64,000 nucleotides of DNA from the NCBI GenBank assembly GCA_016933535.1, contig JAFGAS010000036.1, forward strand, positions 1 through 64,000, written 5' to 3'. Within the stretch, counting starts at the first letter, position 1; every line of letters begins with the position of its first letter. Source of the stretch: Candidatus Zymogenaceae bacterium (GTDB lineage: Bacteria; Desulfobacterota; Zymogenia; Zymogenales; Zymogenaceae). The translations under genes and the position numbers were made by a program. Of the stretch, positions 1 to 8,807 are shown one piece after another. The notes under the pieces were generated by a model. That model was given only the letters and a program-made list of their open reading frames with translations. It was not told the origin of the DNA and searched no databases.

Positions 1-453
1 GTTTTGTGGTTAAACCATCTTAACAGGAAGACCGTGACTCGTCACTTATTCTCTCGTCACCTGTCAACACTTTTAGTGACTAGGGCAGTTAAATATATTA
101 TTCGAGTAAATATTAATATAGTCCGTTCTAACTCCCGTATATTCCCTTCGGGTTTCTTTCGCAAAAGCATCTGTCTTGTGTCACGCTCATCTGTATTACA
201 CCGCTATCGGACATCATTATATACACCTCAAACGGCACGTAACCTGACGAACGGTTTTATGCTCTCGATATATGCCTTTGTAGTACTTTTAACAGGCATA
301 CGCTCCTCGATGAATACTATCGACTCTTTCGAATATCGATACTCTTTAACGATCTCCTCCTGTGGAAAGCGATCTGCAAGGCTCGCCATACTCAATGTAT
401 TTAGTAATGCTTAAGTCCTATCAGATGCGCGGAAACGGGATGGATATAGAACG
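1..453. other. AT-rich stretch without a supported gene
   Basis: This stretch is AT-rich. An open frame of 136 codons exists at 4-414, but its Ser/Arg/Thr/Leu-rich translation has no signal peptide, no domain and no ribosome binding site, so I do not call it. Several short GTGAC/GTCAC direct and inverted copies occur between 32 and 83, possibly regulatory for the gene at 454. I see no RNA gene. Confidence 0.5.
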
Positions 454-1044
454 ATGAGAAAAGAAATTACATGGTCGATTGCCGGAGCGGCTACTATATT
501 CTACTTATGCATGCCGGCCAGCGGAATTGCCAGGACTTGCCAAACGGACAGCTGCGCCGGGATAGTACGAATACCATCAACGGAGTACGGAGCCATCGTC
601 AATAAAATCAGGTCTCCGGTAAATACCTGCGTGGGCACGTTCGGGCTTTCCGTGTGCTGCGATAATGTCCCGCCGGTACTCAGAGAAATGAGGAGTCTCG
701 ACGGCAGATACAGGTTCAGTATCGTTGGATACAAGACCTATTTCCGTTCCGACAGAGCCGATATCTGGTTTATTTATCCGACAAGAAAGACGTATGTAGA
801 CTCCAAAGGCGGTAATGACCAGAGGTGTCACCGCTATTACTGCAACCCGGATACGGAAGTGGAGCTGAGCCCGGGCGTCATATGCTCAAAATACGCCATT
901 TACTATGCGCTCGATACCAATGAAGACGGCGATCCCGACGTATTCATATTGGATTTAAGAATGGATGGGCCGAACGGGAACGAGATCCCGACAACAGACC
1001 CTGAAATAGAAGGTTTTATATTCCACCGGAATGAAGACCAGTAA
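454..1044 (+). CDS. Secreted cysteine-rich hypothetical protein
   Basis: Function unknown. The 196-residue product starts with a signal peptide (Arg/Lys start, hydrophobic stretch 8-25, likely cleavage near GIA-R at 26-28), so it should be exported. The mature part carries several Cys residues (C29, C34, C59, C68, C69 and three further on), suggesting disulfides in the periplasm or outside the cell. Near the C terminus the segment DTNEDGDPDVFIL resembles a DxDxDG calcium-binding loop. The ribosome binding site is weak, so the start rests mainly on the signal peptide. It lies in the AT-richer island with three other small exported proteins, followed by a long gene-free stretch. Confidence 0.6.
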   Translation: MRKEITWSIAGAATIFYLCMPASGIARTCQTDSCAGIVRIPSTEYGAIVNKIRSPVNTCVGTFGLSVCCDNVPPVLREMRSLDGRYRFSIVGYKTYFRSDRADIWFIYPTRKTYVDSKGGNDQRCHRYYCNPDTEVELSPGVICSKYAIYYALDTNEDGDPDVFILDLRMDGPNGNEIPTTDPEIEGFIFHRNEDQ

Positions 1045-1611
1045 CCGGGCCGCAACCGGGACATCCGAAAGGCACGACGGGACGGGCGGGATAAAGACCG
1101 CCGGGGGCAAAGAAGGCCCTTCCGGGCGTTGTGAACCCGCCGGGTAGGTGGGACGGTGGTGCTGGACGCACCGACGACGATAGGGTCGAGCGAGTCGCTG
1201 AGGGTCGAGCTGAAGGGGAAAACCGGGTAAGGCCGAAAGAGCCGCACACGCGCGACCGGCAGGCACCCCAACCGCCGATAAGAACATGGTGACGGAATGG
1301 CCCCCCCGTTCAAAGAACGACGCACAGTAATGCATTTTGTATGAGCGCGAAGTAATCACATCTTGATAGTTTAATTATAATACATCCGTCAACAATTGTA
1401 ACTCACTGGTTTCGCTTCCTTATATTCATTTTTCCTGCCAAAGTCCATTTTCAATCAATAAATATTATATTTGCATACATAATATTTACTTGACTTACCT
1501 CCTAAGAACGGTCAACCTATACCATAATTAGAAGACCCTAGTTTTATTATAATTAGGATTCTTCACTATCCGAATCAAATACGCATAAAAAGCAAAGTAA
1601 GGAGGAAGAAA
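1045..1611. other. Gene-free stretch with abrupt composition change
   Basis: About 567 bases without a convincing gene. The first ~290 bases are GC- and G-rich on the plus strand; from about 1340 the sequence turns strongly AT-rich up to the lipoprotein gene. A short plus-frame segment around 1150-1230 reads like a beta-rich fragment (VVLDAPTTIGSSESLRVEL) closed by stops on both sides, which could be a gene remnant. The AT-rich half probably holds the promoter of the next gene, but no clear -35/-10 pair stands out. Confidence 0.4.
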
Positions 1612-2100
1612 ATGAAGAGATTATTTGTATTTATCTTGTGCTTATTTATGACTAGTTCCCTTGTGGGCTGTTCCACTATTGCAACCAGCAAGGTTAAGGA
1701 TTTTTCCAAGGACTCGAATGGAATACGCGTGTTCCCGCTCCGAATATACCTCCTAGTAGGTGAAAAGGACGCGACGATAGAATACTGGCCGGATTATGCA
1801 CAAGCCTACGATATAAAGCCCGTTGCGTTTCTGTCTACTAATAACTTTACAATTACGATAGAAGAAAAAGGGCAGATAAAAGGTATTACATCAGCCATGG
1901 ACTCTACCGCCATCCTCACGACTATAGGAAATATAGTCACTGCGTTGGCGAACGCTGGAGTTTTCCCAGGTAGACGACCGGAAGGTCCGGGGGCTGCCCC
2001 GTCTAAGATTACCATTAGTAAACCGTATGGTTTGGATCAGGGCATTTATCGGCTTAGTGATGATGGAATCCATTGGGACAAAGTGGTTCCAGCCAAATAG
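1612..2100 (+). CDS. Putative lipoprotein, unknown function
   Basis: A 162-residue protein with a classic lipoprotein signal: MKRLF start, hydrophobic core and lipobox LVGC with Cys20 as the expected lipidated residue. It is therefore predicted to be anchored to the inner or outer membrane. A strong AGGAGG ribosome binding site lies at the right distance. The mature part contains no motif I recognise; residues 100-120 are Ala/Val/Gly-rich and followed by a Pro/Gly segment. It sits alone between two non-coding gaps in the AT-rich island. Export is well supported, function is not. Confidence 0.65.
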   Translation: MKRLFVFILCLFMTSSLVGCSTIATSKVKDFSKDSNGIRVFPLRIYLLVGEKDATIEYWPDYAQAYDIKPVAFLSTNNFTITIEEKGQIKGITSAMDSTAILTTIGNIVTALANAGVFPGRRPEGPGAAPSKITISKPYGLDQGIYRLSDDGIHWDKVVPAK

Positions 2101-2355
2101 GGGGGGGAAAAGAAATAGTGTTGTAACAAATAACGCTTTCAAGAGGGAGCGATACGTTTAGTAATAGGAGTGATTAGCAGGCAAACTCTCCCCTGTGGAT
2201 TTTCCGGACACCTTTATCTTACATGGGAACGATAGTATTACCCAAGAGTCTGCGGGGCACGTCTTCCAAGTAATATCTTAAGGACTTCATGCTGGTGCCG
2301 TCTGCATTGTGAGTTTTGGAACCTTAATAAGGAATTAGGAAATAGGAGCTAAAAG

Positions 2356-2934
2356 ATGGATAGAGGAAAATGGCTAAAAACCTCTCTTATGCTTATGCCA
2401 ATAATAATGGGGCTAATCCTTTTGGATGCGCCAGTCATGGCAGCCTCACTAGGAGTGAGGATCCATCCTCAGGAAACTGAAATGTGGTGCTGGGCCGCTA
2501 GCGCCGAAATGGTTATGGATTACCTGGGAAAAGATATTCCTCAATGCATACAGGCTAATGATCGTTTTATTAGGAGGGACTGCTGCCAAAATCCTACACC
2601 AATCCCCTGTGTTCAGGGGGGGTGGCCTCAGTTCGAAAAATACGGCTTTTCGTATGATAAGACCAATAACACTGCGCTTTCCTGGGACGAGATAAAGTCG
2701 CAGATAGATGATCTTAAGTCCCCTTTCTGCTTCTCATGGCTTTGGAATGGAGGCGGCGGTGGACATATGATGGTGGTCGTGGGATATAGGACGGCTAATG
2801 GAAAGAATTATGTTGAGATTATCGACCCTTATCCACCGCATGTAGGAGCACGAAGAATTATTAGTTTGGGAGAATTTTATTCCGGCCCAGATCACGCACA
2901 CTGGGTTGACTATTACAATATCAAGAAAGAATAG
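2356..2934 (+). CDS. Secreted papain-like cysteine protease (C39/C70-like)
   Basis: Predicted exported peptidase of the papain-like fold. The N-terminal 30 residues form a signal peptide ending in VMAA. The nucleophile motif is QETEMWCWAASAEMV with Cys45, the general-base motif GGHMMVVVGY gives His137, and IIDPY gives Asp157. The QxxxxWCWAA arrangement is the hallmark of the AvrRpt2-like (C70) and C39-like peptidase families. Several extra Cys (64, 76, 77, 85, 125) suggest disulfides. AGGAG lies 8 bases before ATG. Only 12 bases separate it from the next exported protein, so the two are probably co-transcribed. The substrate is unknown; the host background could use it as a toxin, a processing enzyme or a nutrient protease. 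Confidence 0.8.
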   Translation: MDRGKWLKTSLMLMPIIMGLILLDAPVMAASLGVRIHPQETEMWCWAASAEMVMDYLGKDIPQCIQANDRFIRRDCCQNPTPIPCVQGGWPQFEKYGFSYDKTNNTALSWDEIKSQIDDLKSPFCFSWLWNGGGGGHMMVVVGYRTANGKNYVEIIDPYPPHVGARRIISLGEFYSGPDHAHWVDYYNIKKE

Positions 2935-2946
2935 AGAGGCTAAGAA

Positions 2947-3603
2947 ATGAAAAGGATAGGAGTAAAGATATGTGTATGTATCTTTTCAATAATGTTCATG
3001 TCAAGCGTGTATGCACAGGGGGAAAATATTTCGTCTAAAACCGCGGAACAAGTCGCACTGGAGGCTCTCAAGATCCTATCAGAACTTACTACTCCACAGA
3101 ATTATAGAGAAATGGGCTTTAAAGGATTAGAAGACGCAAGAACGACTAGCGTAGGTGAATATTTCGTTATCTATTGGGTTGGATTAGATCAACTCAAAGA
3201 ATACAAAAAAGGGGATGACCCAAGGAAAATGTTAAGCGGAGGCGATCAACGTATTTATTCGGTTCTTAGCAGAGGCGTGGTTAGTTCATCAATTACTCTA
3301 TCGAATATCAAGGGTCAATGGGAAGCTACGAGTTTCGGCGAGTCGCCTACAATAAAGAGTATTGAAAACTCCGTAAGCATTAACAAAAGGAACGTAAAAG
3401 ACTCCGAGGAAACATATTTCTTCGTTAAGCTGTTAGCGCTTAATCTTGAGTTTATTGGCTACTATCAGGATGATACACTAATGCTTGCACCCCTCTATGA
3501 TTATCCTGATTTTGGTTTTACTGTTAATACCCCTATTCCCGCAGTTGAAGTATTTGAGAAGGTCCAGCCGACGGCTTTAGAACACGATGGCTTGCCATGG
3601 TAA
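2947..3603 (+). CDS. Exported hypothetical protein paired with the protease
   Basis: A 218-residue protein with a signal peptide (KRIG start, hydrophobic core, cleavage near VYA-Q at 23-24). No family recognised. The mature region is mixed alpha/beta with no Cys, in contrast to the Cys-rich protease upstream. GAGG precedes the ATG and the gap to the protease is 12 bases, so a two-gene operon is likely; the terminator at 3683 closes it. As partner of an exported protease it could be an inhibitor, substrate or chaperone, but this is inference from position only. Confidence 0.6.
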   Translation: MKRIGVKICVCIFSIMFMSSVYAQGENISSKTAEQVALEALKILSELTTPQNYREMGFKGLEDARTTSVGEYFVIYWVGLDQLKEYKKGDDPRKMLSGGDQRIYSVLSRGVVSSSITLSNIKGQWEATSFGESPTIKSIENSVSINKRNVKDSEETYFFVKLLALNLEFIGYYQDDTLMLAPLYDYPDFGFTVNTPIPAVEVFEKVQPTALEHDGLPW

Positions 3604-3682
3604 GACTGTAACACGTAGGAATCAAGCACTTCCCGTACTATTTCTCCTCTATGGCCGCTAAATTAGATGCTTCCTAGGCGTC

Positions 3683-3716
3683 GGCGGGCGACATCCCCTC
3701 GCCCGCCTTTCTTTTC
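3683..3716 (+). terminator. Rho-independent terminator
   Basis: GGCGGGCGA (3683-3691) pairs with TCGCCCGCC (3699-3707), loop of 7 bases, followed by TTTCTTTTC. It lies 80 bases after the stop of the exported protein gene and closes the AT-rich island. Confidence 0.75.
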
Positions 3717-3726
3717 CTCATTCCTC

Positions 3727-3755
3727 TTGACAACCCCTCCTTTTTCCCCAATACT
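3727..3755 (+). promoter_or_regulatory. Sigma70-like promoter for the barrel/FecR pair
   Basis: TTGACA at 3727-3732 and AATACT at 3750-3755 with a 17-base spacer, directly after the terminator and 60 bases before the start of the outer-membrane protein gene. Confidence 0.6.
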
Positions 3756-3815
3756 TTCATATATCCGTAGACATTACCTCGTCGGATATCCCTTTTCATC
3801 TCTTTAACTGGCGCC

Positions 3816-5492
3816 ATGAAACGTATCGCGTCCATATTCCTCGTCTTGTCTCTCTTCCTTGCCCTGGGCATCGTGGCTATCTCTGCGCCCGGGGCCCGGG
3901 CCGCGGAGCTTTCCGGCGGCGGGTATCTGAGGACGACCTATTCCATCGACACCTATTATGAATCCGTCTGGGGCAACATACTGCAATCGACGCTCGACGT
4001 GGACCCGGCGACCGGCCGCGCCTGGCATTACGACGAGAACCTGAAGATCGGCCTTTCCCGCTCGCTGCCATCAGGGCTCGGGGTCGAGTTTGCATTCTGG
4101 GGCAGGCACACGACCGACGGCCTCTTCCAGCGGACGCCGGGGGAAAGCTGGATGGTCGACGAGATGCGCCTGCGCCTCACGGGCGAGGCATTCGATATCG
4201 GCCTGGGCGACCTTTCGGCCTTCTATTCCAACTACACCTTCAACAACGCCTTTTTCGGGGCTACCACCACGCTTCGGCCCACCCCGTGGCTCTCGGTCTC
4301 GGTCCTCGGGGGAACCAACCGCGACGCCCGGCGCGACACCTACCGCCGGGCGTTCGGCGGCGCGCGGATAGAGGTCAGGCCGTCGGCGTCGGCGCTGGTT
4401 GCCGCGTCCTGGGTCCACACCGAGATAACCGAACTTTACGACACTTCCACCGTCACCGACTATGCCAACGACGTCTGGTCGCTTTCCTCCCGGATATCGT
4501 TTCTGGACAAGCGGCTGGTGTTTTCCGGCGAGCTTGCGGCAAGCTCGTATGTCGCCGACCGCCGCCTGCCCGGCGCCGGGGAACAATGGGGAACCGCCGC
4601 CTGGTGCGCCCTCTCGTTTACCCCCCTGCGCAACGAGCTCTCGCTGGTCGTGGCCTACGAGCGGGTGGACCCCAAGTTCATCGGCGTCATGGGGACGCAT
4701 TCGGCCGACCGGGAGACGCTTTCGGCGGGCCTGCGCTATACGCCGTCGGAGATGCTCACCGCCACCGCCTATTTCCGCTGGTTTCACGACCGCGTCACGG
4801 ACGCGTCGCCTGCCGCCTATCGCACCGATACGATGGACCCCGGCGTCACGGTGACCATAATGCCCTTTTTCTACGACCCCGATTCGGCGTTTAAAAATCT
4901 CGCCATCGATTTCACGGCCTTCTACTTTCGGGAACAGTCCCGCGACGCACCGCGATCGGTCGCCGACGAGCGGCTCATCGCCCGGCTTTCCGTCGGCGAT
5001 TCCCGCGACGCGTTTCGGTGGGCCGTTATCTCTTCGGTGGAGCGCTACGACGACCGCACCGCGGCAGATCTCGACACGACCGCCGGCACCCTCGGCGCCC
5101 AGTTCGGATACCGCGCGGACGCGGATCGGTACACGCTCTCGGCAGACCTCCTGGCGGAGTTCAGGGTCGAGGCCGTCCGCGACCTGGTCCGCGGGCGCCT
5201 GTATGACACCGCCGTGCGTCTCTCCGCGGGGACGGCGGCCTCCTTCTCGTTTTTTCCCGACTACCCGACACGATGCTCGGTGCGCTACGAGGGGATCTTG
5301 CGTAATCGGGAATCGGGCGACGATACGCGGGAGCACTCGTTTCACCTGACGATAGAGCAAGTGCTGATGAGAAGGGCCGGGCTCACCGGGACACTCGGCC
5401 TGGACGGCTCGTTTGCCGACGTCCGGTCCTCGAACCCCGATCTCTCGTTTACGGAGGCGGTCTTCGGGATCTACATGAGCCTCGAATATTAG
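3816..5492 (+). CDS. Outer-membrane beta-barrel protein
   Basis: A 558-residue exported protein. Residues 1-29 form a signal peptide (AxA site at ARA-AELS). The rest alternates polar and hydrophobic residues with many Tyr/Trp/Phe and Arg/Asp pairs, the pattern of amphipathic strands, and ends in a strand finishing in an aromatic residue (MSLEY), as Bam-inserted outer-membrane proteins do. I cannot assign a porin family or ligand. No good ribosome binding site precedes the ATG at 3816; the start is chosen because it gives a complete signal peptide. The FecR-domain gene follows after 18 bases, so the two probably form one transcript and act together at the cell envelope. Confidence 0.7.
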   Translation: MKRIASIFLVLSLFLALGIVAISAPGARAAELSGGGYLRTTYSIDTYYESVWGNILQSTLDVDPATGRAWHYDENLKIGLSRSLPSGLGVEFAFWGRHTTDGLFQRTPGESWMVDEMRLRLTGEAFDIGLGDLSAFYSNYTFNNAFFGATTTLRPTPWLSVSVLGGTNRDARRDTYRRAFGGARIEVRPSASALVAASWVHTEITELYDTSTVTDYANDVWSLSSRISFLDKRLVFSGELAASSYVADRRLPGAGEQWGTAAWCALSFTPLRNELSLVVAYERVDPKFIGVMGTHSADRETLSAGLRYTPSEMLTATAYFRWFHDRVTDASPAAYRTDTMDPGVTVTIMPFFYDPDSAFKNLAIDFTAFYFREQSRDAPRSVADERLIARLSVGDSRDAFRWAVISSVERYDDRTAADLDTTAGTLGAQFGYRADADRYTLSADLLAEFRVEAVRDLVRGRLYDTAVRLSAGTAASFSFFPDYPTRCSVRYEGILRNRESGDDTREHSFHLTIEQVLMRRAGLTGTLGLDGSFADVRSSNPDLSFTEAVFGIYMSLEY

Positions 5493-5510
5493 AGCCTTGG
5501 AGGTGGCGAC

Positions 5511-6881
5511 ATGATCAGAGGAGTACGCGCACTATTATTTATCCTCGCCCTCTTTTCCCTGCTTGACCCGGCGGCCCGGGCGGTATCCCTTGTCCCCGCG
5601 GCGCGTATTGCCTTCACCGAGGGTGAGGTGAGCATACGGTACGCCGGGACGGAAGACTTCGTATCCGTCTGGCGGCGCGAAAAGGTAGGGCCGGGCGACG
5701 CGATTGCTACGGGGCCCGGCGGCGTCGCGGAATTGAGGTTTTCCGACGGTGCGCGTGTCGTGATCGGGCCGTTCGGGAGCCTGGCGGTAACGGGTATTAC
5801 CCCGCGCAGTATCGCAGGCGGCCAGGACGGCGGGGAAAAGGTCGTCCTGGATATAACGATGACGCTCGACTCGGGTACCGTCCGGGCGGCAACCGGCCCC
5901 GGAGGGACGTTCGTATTAACGACGGGGGGCGGGACCATCACGGTCCAATCCTCGCCCGAGACCGGGGCCGACGTCACCGCGATAATGGGTGTTTTCGCCT
6001 GGGGCGAATACGTCTGTGTCCGGGAGGGCTGCGCCTTCGTCTCCGGCCCCTCCGGCACGCCCATCCCGCTGTGCTCGGTGGACGGTACGCGCACAGGGTT
6101 GCGATACCCGGGGGCCTTCCCCGCCGACGTTGATGAATCCCTGCTCGATCTCGCCTTTTCCGGGGCCGCGCCCGCGATAAGGTCTGCCGCGGTGCCCGTC
6201 CCGGTGATCACGGTGGACGGACATAAGCTTATATCGGGGGACGACGGGGCCTTTCGCCTGCCGGAAGCTGTCGCGAAGGCGGGCGGTGCCGTGACGATTT
6301 CCGGGACGGTACAAGACGACCGGGCCGTCGTCATCTCGGGGGGTGGCGGGACGGTCCACGAGACCGTGCTTGCCGACAGAACCGGACGGTGGGAGCGGAC
6401 GATCGAGCTTACCCCCGGCGCCGACACCACCCTGACGGTGATGGCGGTCGTAATCGGCGCCCCGCCGGGAGAGGCGAAGGTTGCCGACACCGGGCAGGCT
6501 CCGCCGGCCGGGGGCGCCCCGCCCGAAAAGACCCGGGTCGATCCCAACGACGTGGCCTCCCGGTTCGTCCGGGCCTTTGCCGGGGCCCTTTCCCGGGGGG
6601 ACACCGGGGCGCTTTCGGGGCTGGTCTCACCGGACTATAACGGAACGGCCGGGGGCGCCGGCCGGTCTGCGCTGCTCAGGGGGGTGTCGGAGTTTTTCCG
6701 GACCGGGGCAACGCTTTCGGTCAGCGCGTACGCCACGGGCGCAATCCTGACCGAAGACACCGTCATCGTCACGATGAGCTTTTCTTCCCGCGCGGGCGGC
6801 ACGCCCAGGAGCGGAAACCTGAGGCTCTGGCTCACGCCGGAAGGCCAGCTCACCCATGCCGAGGGTGACTGGGTGCTGTAG
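5511..6881 (+). CDS. FecR-domain protein with NTF2-like C-terminus
   Basis: A 456-residue exported protein with GGAGG before the ATG. Residues 1-24 are a signal peptide. About 28-130 match a FecR domain: FTEGEVSIRY, GDAIATGPGGVAELRFSDGARVVIGPFGSL. Standalone exported FecR proteins usually sit in the periplasm or outer membrane, unlike the sigma-regulator FecR. The centre (about 195-310) resembles Ig-like or carboxypeptidase-regulatory modules. A Pro/Gly linker then leads to a C-terminal domain (345-456: VASRFVRAFAGALSRGD, ending TPEGQLTHAEGDWVL) resembling an NTF2/SnoaL-type cone. It follows the barrel gene by 18 bases. No sigma factor gene is nearby, so a signalling role is not supported. 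Confidence 0.7.
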   Translation: MIRGVRALLFILALFSLLDPAARAVSLVPAARIAFTEGEVSIRYAGTEDFVSVWRREKVGPGDAIATGPGGVAELRFSDGARVVIGPFGSLAVTGITPRSIAGGQDGGEKVVLDITMTLDSGTVRAATGPGGTFVLTTGGGTITVQSSPETGADVTAIMGVFAWGEYVCVREGCAFVSGPSGTPIPLCSVDGTRTGLRYPGAFPADVDESLLDLAFSGAAPAIRSAAVPVPVITVDGHKLISGDDGAFRLPEAVAKAGGAVTISGTVQDDRAVVISGGGGTVHETVLADRTGRWERTIELTPGADTTLTVMAVVIGAPPGEAKVADTGQAPPAGGAPPEKTRVDPNDVASRFVRAFAGALSRGDTGALSGLVSPDYNGTAGGAGRSALLRGVSEFFRTGATLSVSAYATGAILTEDTVIVTMSFSSRAGGTPRSGNLRLWLTPEGQLTHAEGDWVL

Positions 6882-7091
6882 CGGTATCGGAAAAGAGACC
6901 CCCGATGTTCCAAGCCTCAGCGGAAAGATAATCGTCAATCCGATCCCGCGTGTTCCAGGGCGGCATCCCGTACGCCAGAACCTGGCCCGATCCCGGCATG
7001 CGGCCTGCGGCCGCCTATCAATACCGCGATGGATAGGGCGACGCGCCCCCTTTTGTAAGGACGGGGGCGGTACTGTTTAGCGTGTATGCCG

Positions 7092-7125
7092 AAAAAAAAG
7101 GCGGGGGATCGTCCCCCGCCTTTTC
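7092..7125 (-). terminator. Rho-independent terminator for the TPR lipoprotein
   Basis: GGCGGGGGA and TCCCCCGCC form a 9-bp GC stem around ATCG-type loop bases. Read on the minus strand it is followed by eight T, 25 bases after the lipoprotein stop. The plus-strand side has TTTTCT, so it may also stop transcripts from the FecR side. Confidence 0.85.
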
Positions 7126-7149
7126 TGTGCGCCGAATATGGGTGTCGGC

Positions 7150-7554
7150 TTAGTTGCCGCCCAGCTTCTGATATTCGCCGCATCCCACGTCCCAGCCGCC
7201 GTCACAAGCGACCTTGAAATCGGCCATGGCCTTGTCGTTCTGGCCGAGCCTCTTGTAGACGTCGCCCCGATTGTAGTAGGCGATGGAAAGCGACGGATCC
7301 AGCTCGATGGCCTTGTTCAGGGCCGTCAGGGCCTCTTCGTTCTTGCCCGCAAGAATCAGGTTCACGCCCTCCCGCTGCCAGTCTATCGCGGTAACGGGCT
7401 CGGCGGCGGTCTCGGGAGCGGTGGTTTCGGGGGCTACGGTTTCGGTGGGGGCTGTCTCATCGGTGGCCGAATCGTTGGAACCGGAGCATCCAACAAACAA
7501 CATGAGCGTGAGCAGCGACGCAACAATCGCAACGGCAAACAATACGCGCTTCAT
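7150..7554 (-). CDS. TPR-domain lipoprotein
   Basis: A 134-residue small lipoprotein. I start at the ATG at 7554 (AGGAG at the right distance) rather than the longer frame to 7593, because this gives a clean signal with lipobox LFVGC (Cys23). A Thr/Glu/Ala/Pro-rich linker (about 28-60) follows, then two TPR units: REGVNLILAGKNEEALTALNKAIELDPS and AYYNRGDVYKRLGQNDKAMADFKVACDGG. The C-terminal Cys pair (CDGGWDVGC) is shared with the TPR protein at 20133, suggesting a related envelope family. TPRs mediate protein contacts; the partner is unknown. Confidence 0.8.
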   Translation of the reverse strand: MKRVLFAVAIVASLLTLMLFVGCSGSNDSATDETAPTETVAPETTAPETAAEPVTAIDWQREGVNLILAGKNEEALTALNKAIELDPSLSIAYYNRGDVYKRLGQNDKAMADFKVACDGGWDVGCGEYQKLGGN

Positions 7555-7774
7555 ACGAAATCTCCTTTTCAAATTCGAAAATCCTTTGGACAAAACAAAG
7601 GCGGATATGCATCCGCCGCTACTCTAATTATGATAAATATACTCCAAAAAAACCGTATGTCAAGAATATTGAATGAGTAGGCTGTCAAATATTAGCCTGC
7701 TTGGTCCCGCGTCCATCAACGGGACACCTCCCTTTCGGCCTGTCACGCGAACGGGCGTTGGGTCACGGCCCAGG

Positions 7775-8611
7775 TCACGACACGAGGCTCTTCCACTCAA
7801 CCGTATCCCAGTTTATCTCCTGATCGGACGCAAGCAACGCGAGGACGACGAGCCGCGCGTCGGCCTCGTTGGCGGGTATGAATTCACGGCCCCGGGAGGT
7901 AAATCCCCCCTGCGACGCCAGATATTCGCCGATCCCTTCCAATTGGTTCTTGATGATGATCAGCTGCGCGTCCTTGCCCCCGGCCTCCACCTCGAAGCTG
8001 TTCCTTATGGTAAAGCCGATCAGTTTGCGGGACATATCGGCCGAAACGGTCAGCCTGCCCCATCCGAGGTCGCCGGATATCTCCGGAACGATCTGGGCGA
8101 CGGCTGCCATGAGCGCGTCCGCCGAGTCCCAGTTGAAGGTCTTTTGCATCATCTCGCCCATCATCCGCCCGGCCTTTCGCGACGCCTGCCCGAATATCGC
8201 GCCGGCCCCCCGGGCGGTCAGCGCCTTTTCCGCCGATGCCTTGATCGATCCGACGACCCCCACCGGCCAGAGCCCGACCGTGAAGACCCCGCGGTAGGAG
8301 AGCCGGCGCGTCTGCCCGTCCCAGACCAGGGCATCCGGCCTGTTCTGGACCGAGCCGAAGGGCGCCACCTGCGCGTCGAGGGCCCGCTCAAAATCGTCCC
8401 AGAGGAACTCCCCGTCCGTCGGTACCTGTACTCCGAACTCCTTGGTGAGGTCGTTGACCAGCATCTGCACAACCGCCTTGCCCCCCGAGCGCATCACCTC
8501 CTCCATAAAGCTTTCTACGAATCCCTCCGGGTAGAGAATCAATCTCCCGAAGGAGGACTGTATCCTGCCCGAATCGGGCTCCCACCTGATCCATTTTTCG
8601 TCCTGTGTCAT
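7775..8611 (-). CDS. V4R-like protein lacking all cysteines
   Basis: A 278-residue cytosolic protein with no signal peptide. It shares segment order with the V4R-type protein at 60926-61825: IRWEPDSGRI near the start, then GFVESFMEEV, KALTARGAGAIF and LEGIGEYLASQ toward the C terminus. V4R (4-vinyl reductase) domains normally bind a small hydrophobic ligand or metal through conserved Cys near the C terminus. Here the equivalent stretch (GREFIPANEADARLVVLALLAS) has none, and the whole protein contains no Cys. It is therefore likely a divergent paralogue that lost the metal or tetrapyrrole site. GGGGAT precedes the ATG. A gap of ~200 bases separates it from the toxin gene. Function unknown. Confidence 0.6.
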   Translation of the reverse strand: MTQDEKWIRWEPDSGRIQSSFGRLILYPEGFVESFMEEVMRSGGKAVVQMLVNDLTKEFGVQVPTDGEFLWDDFERALDAQVAPFGSVQNRPDALVWDGQTRRLSYRGVFTVGLWPVGVVGSIKASAEKALTARGAGAIFGQASRKAGRMMGEMMQKTFNWDSADALMAAVAQIVPEISGDLGWGRLTVSADMSRKLIGFTIRNSFEVEAGGKDAQLIIIKNQLEGIGEYLASQGGFTSRGREFIPANEADARLVVLALLASDQEINWDTVEWKSLVS

Positions 8612-8807
8612 ATCAGAATCCCCGCACGTTGAAATGAAGAACTGTCTCCGACCGCCGATCGACGGCCCCGTTGTCGTCTCTTCCTATGATGACGTCGGTG
8701 GGAAATCGATTCACGATCCGTGTTATAAAGGTGATAGTCTGGTGAAAAACCGGCTGGAAGTCACGACCGGGGTACGGGCGCGGCGTGGAAATTAGGACCG
8801 GTATCCG

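Noticed and set aside
4-414. Open frame of 136 codons at the window start
   Set aside because: No ribosome binding site, no domain or signal, and a composition rich in Ser, Arg, Thr and Leu typical of chance frames in AT-rich DNA.
1060-1340. Structured RNA or group II intron in the GC-rich block
   Set aside because: I looked for conserved RNase P, tmRNA, SRP and intron domain V motifs and found none.
4071-5360. 429-codon frame on the minus strand opposite the barrel gene
   Set aside because: It mirrors the GC-rich coding strand of the barrel protein; its translation is Gly/Arg/Pro-rich without any recognisable domain.
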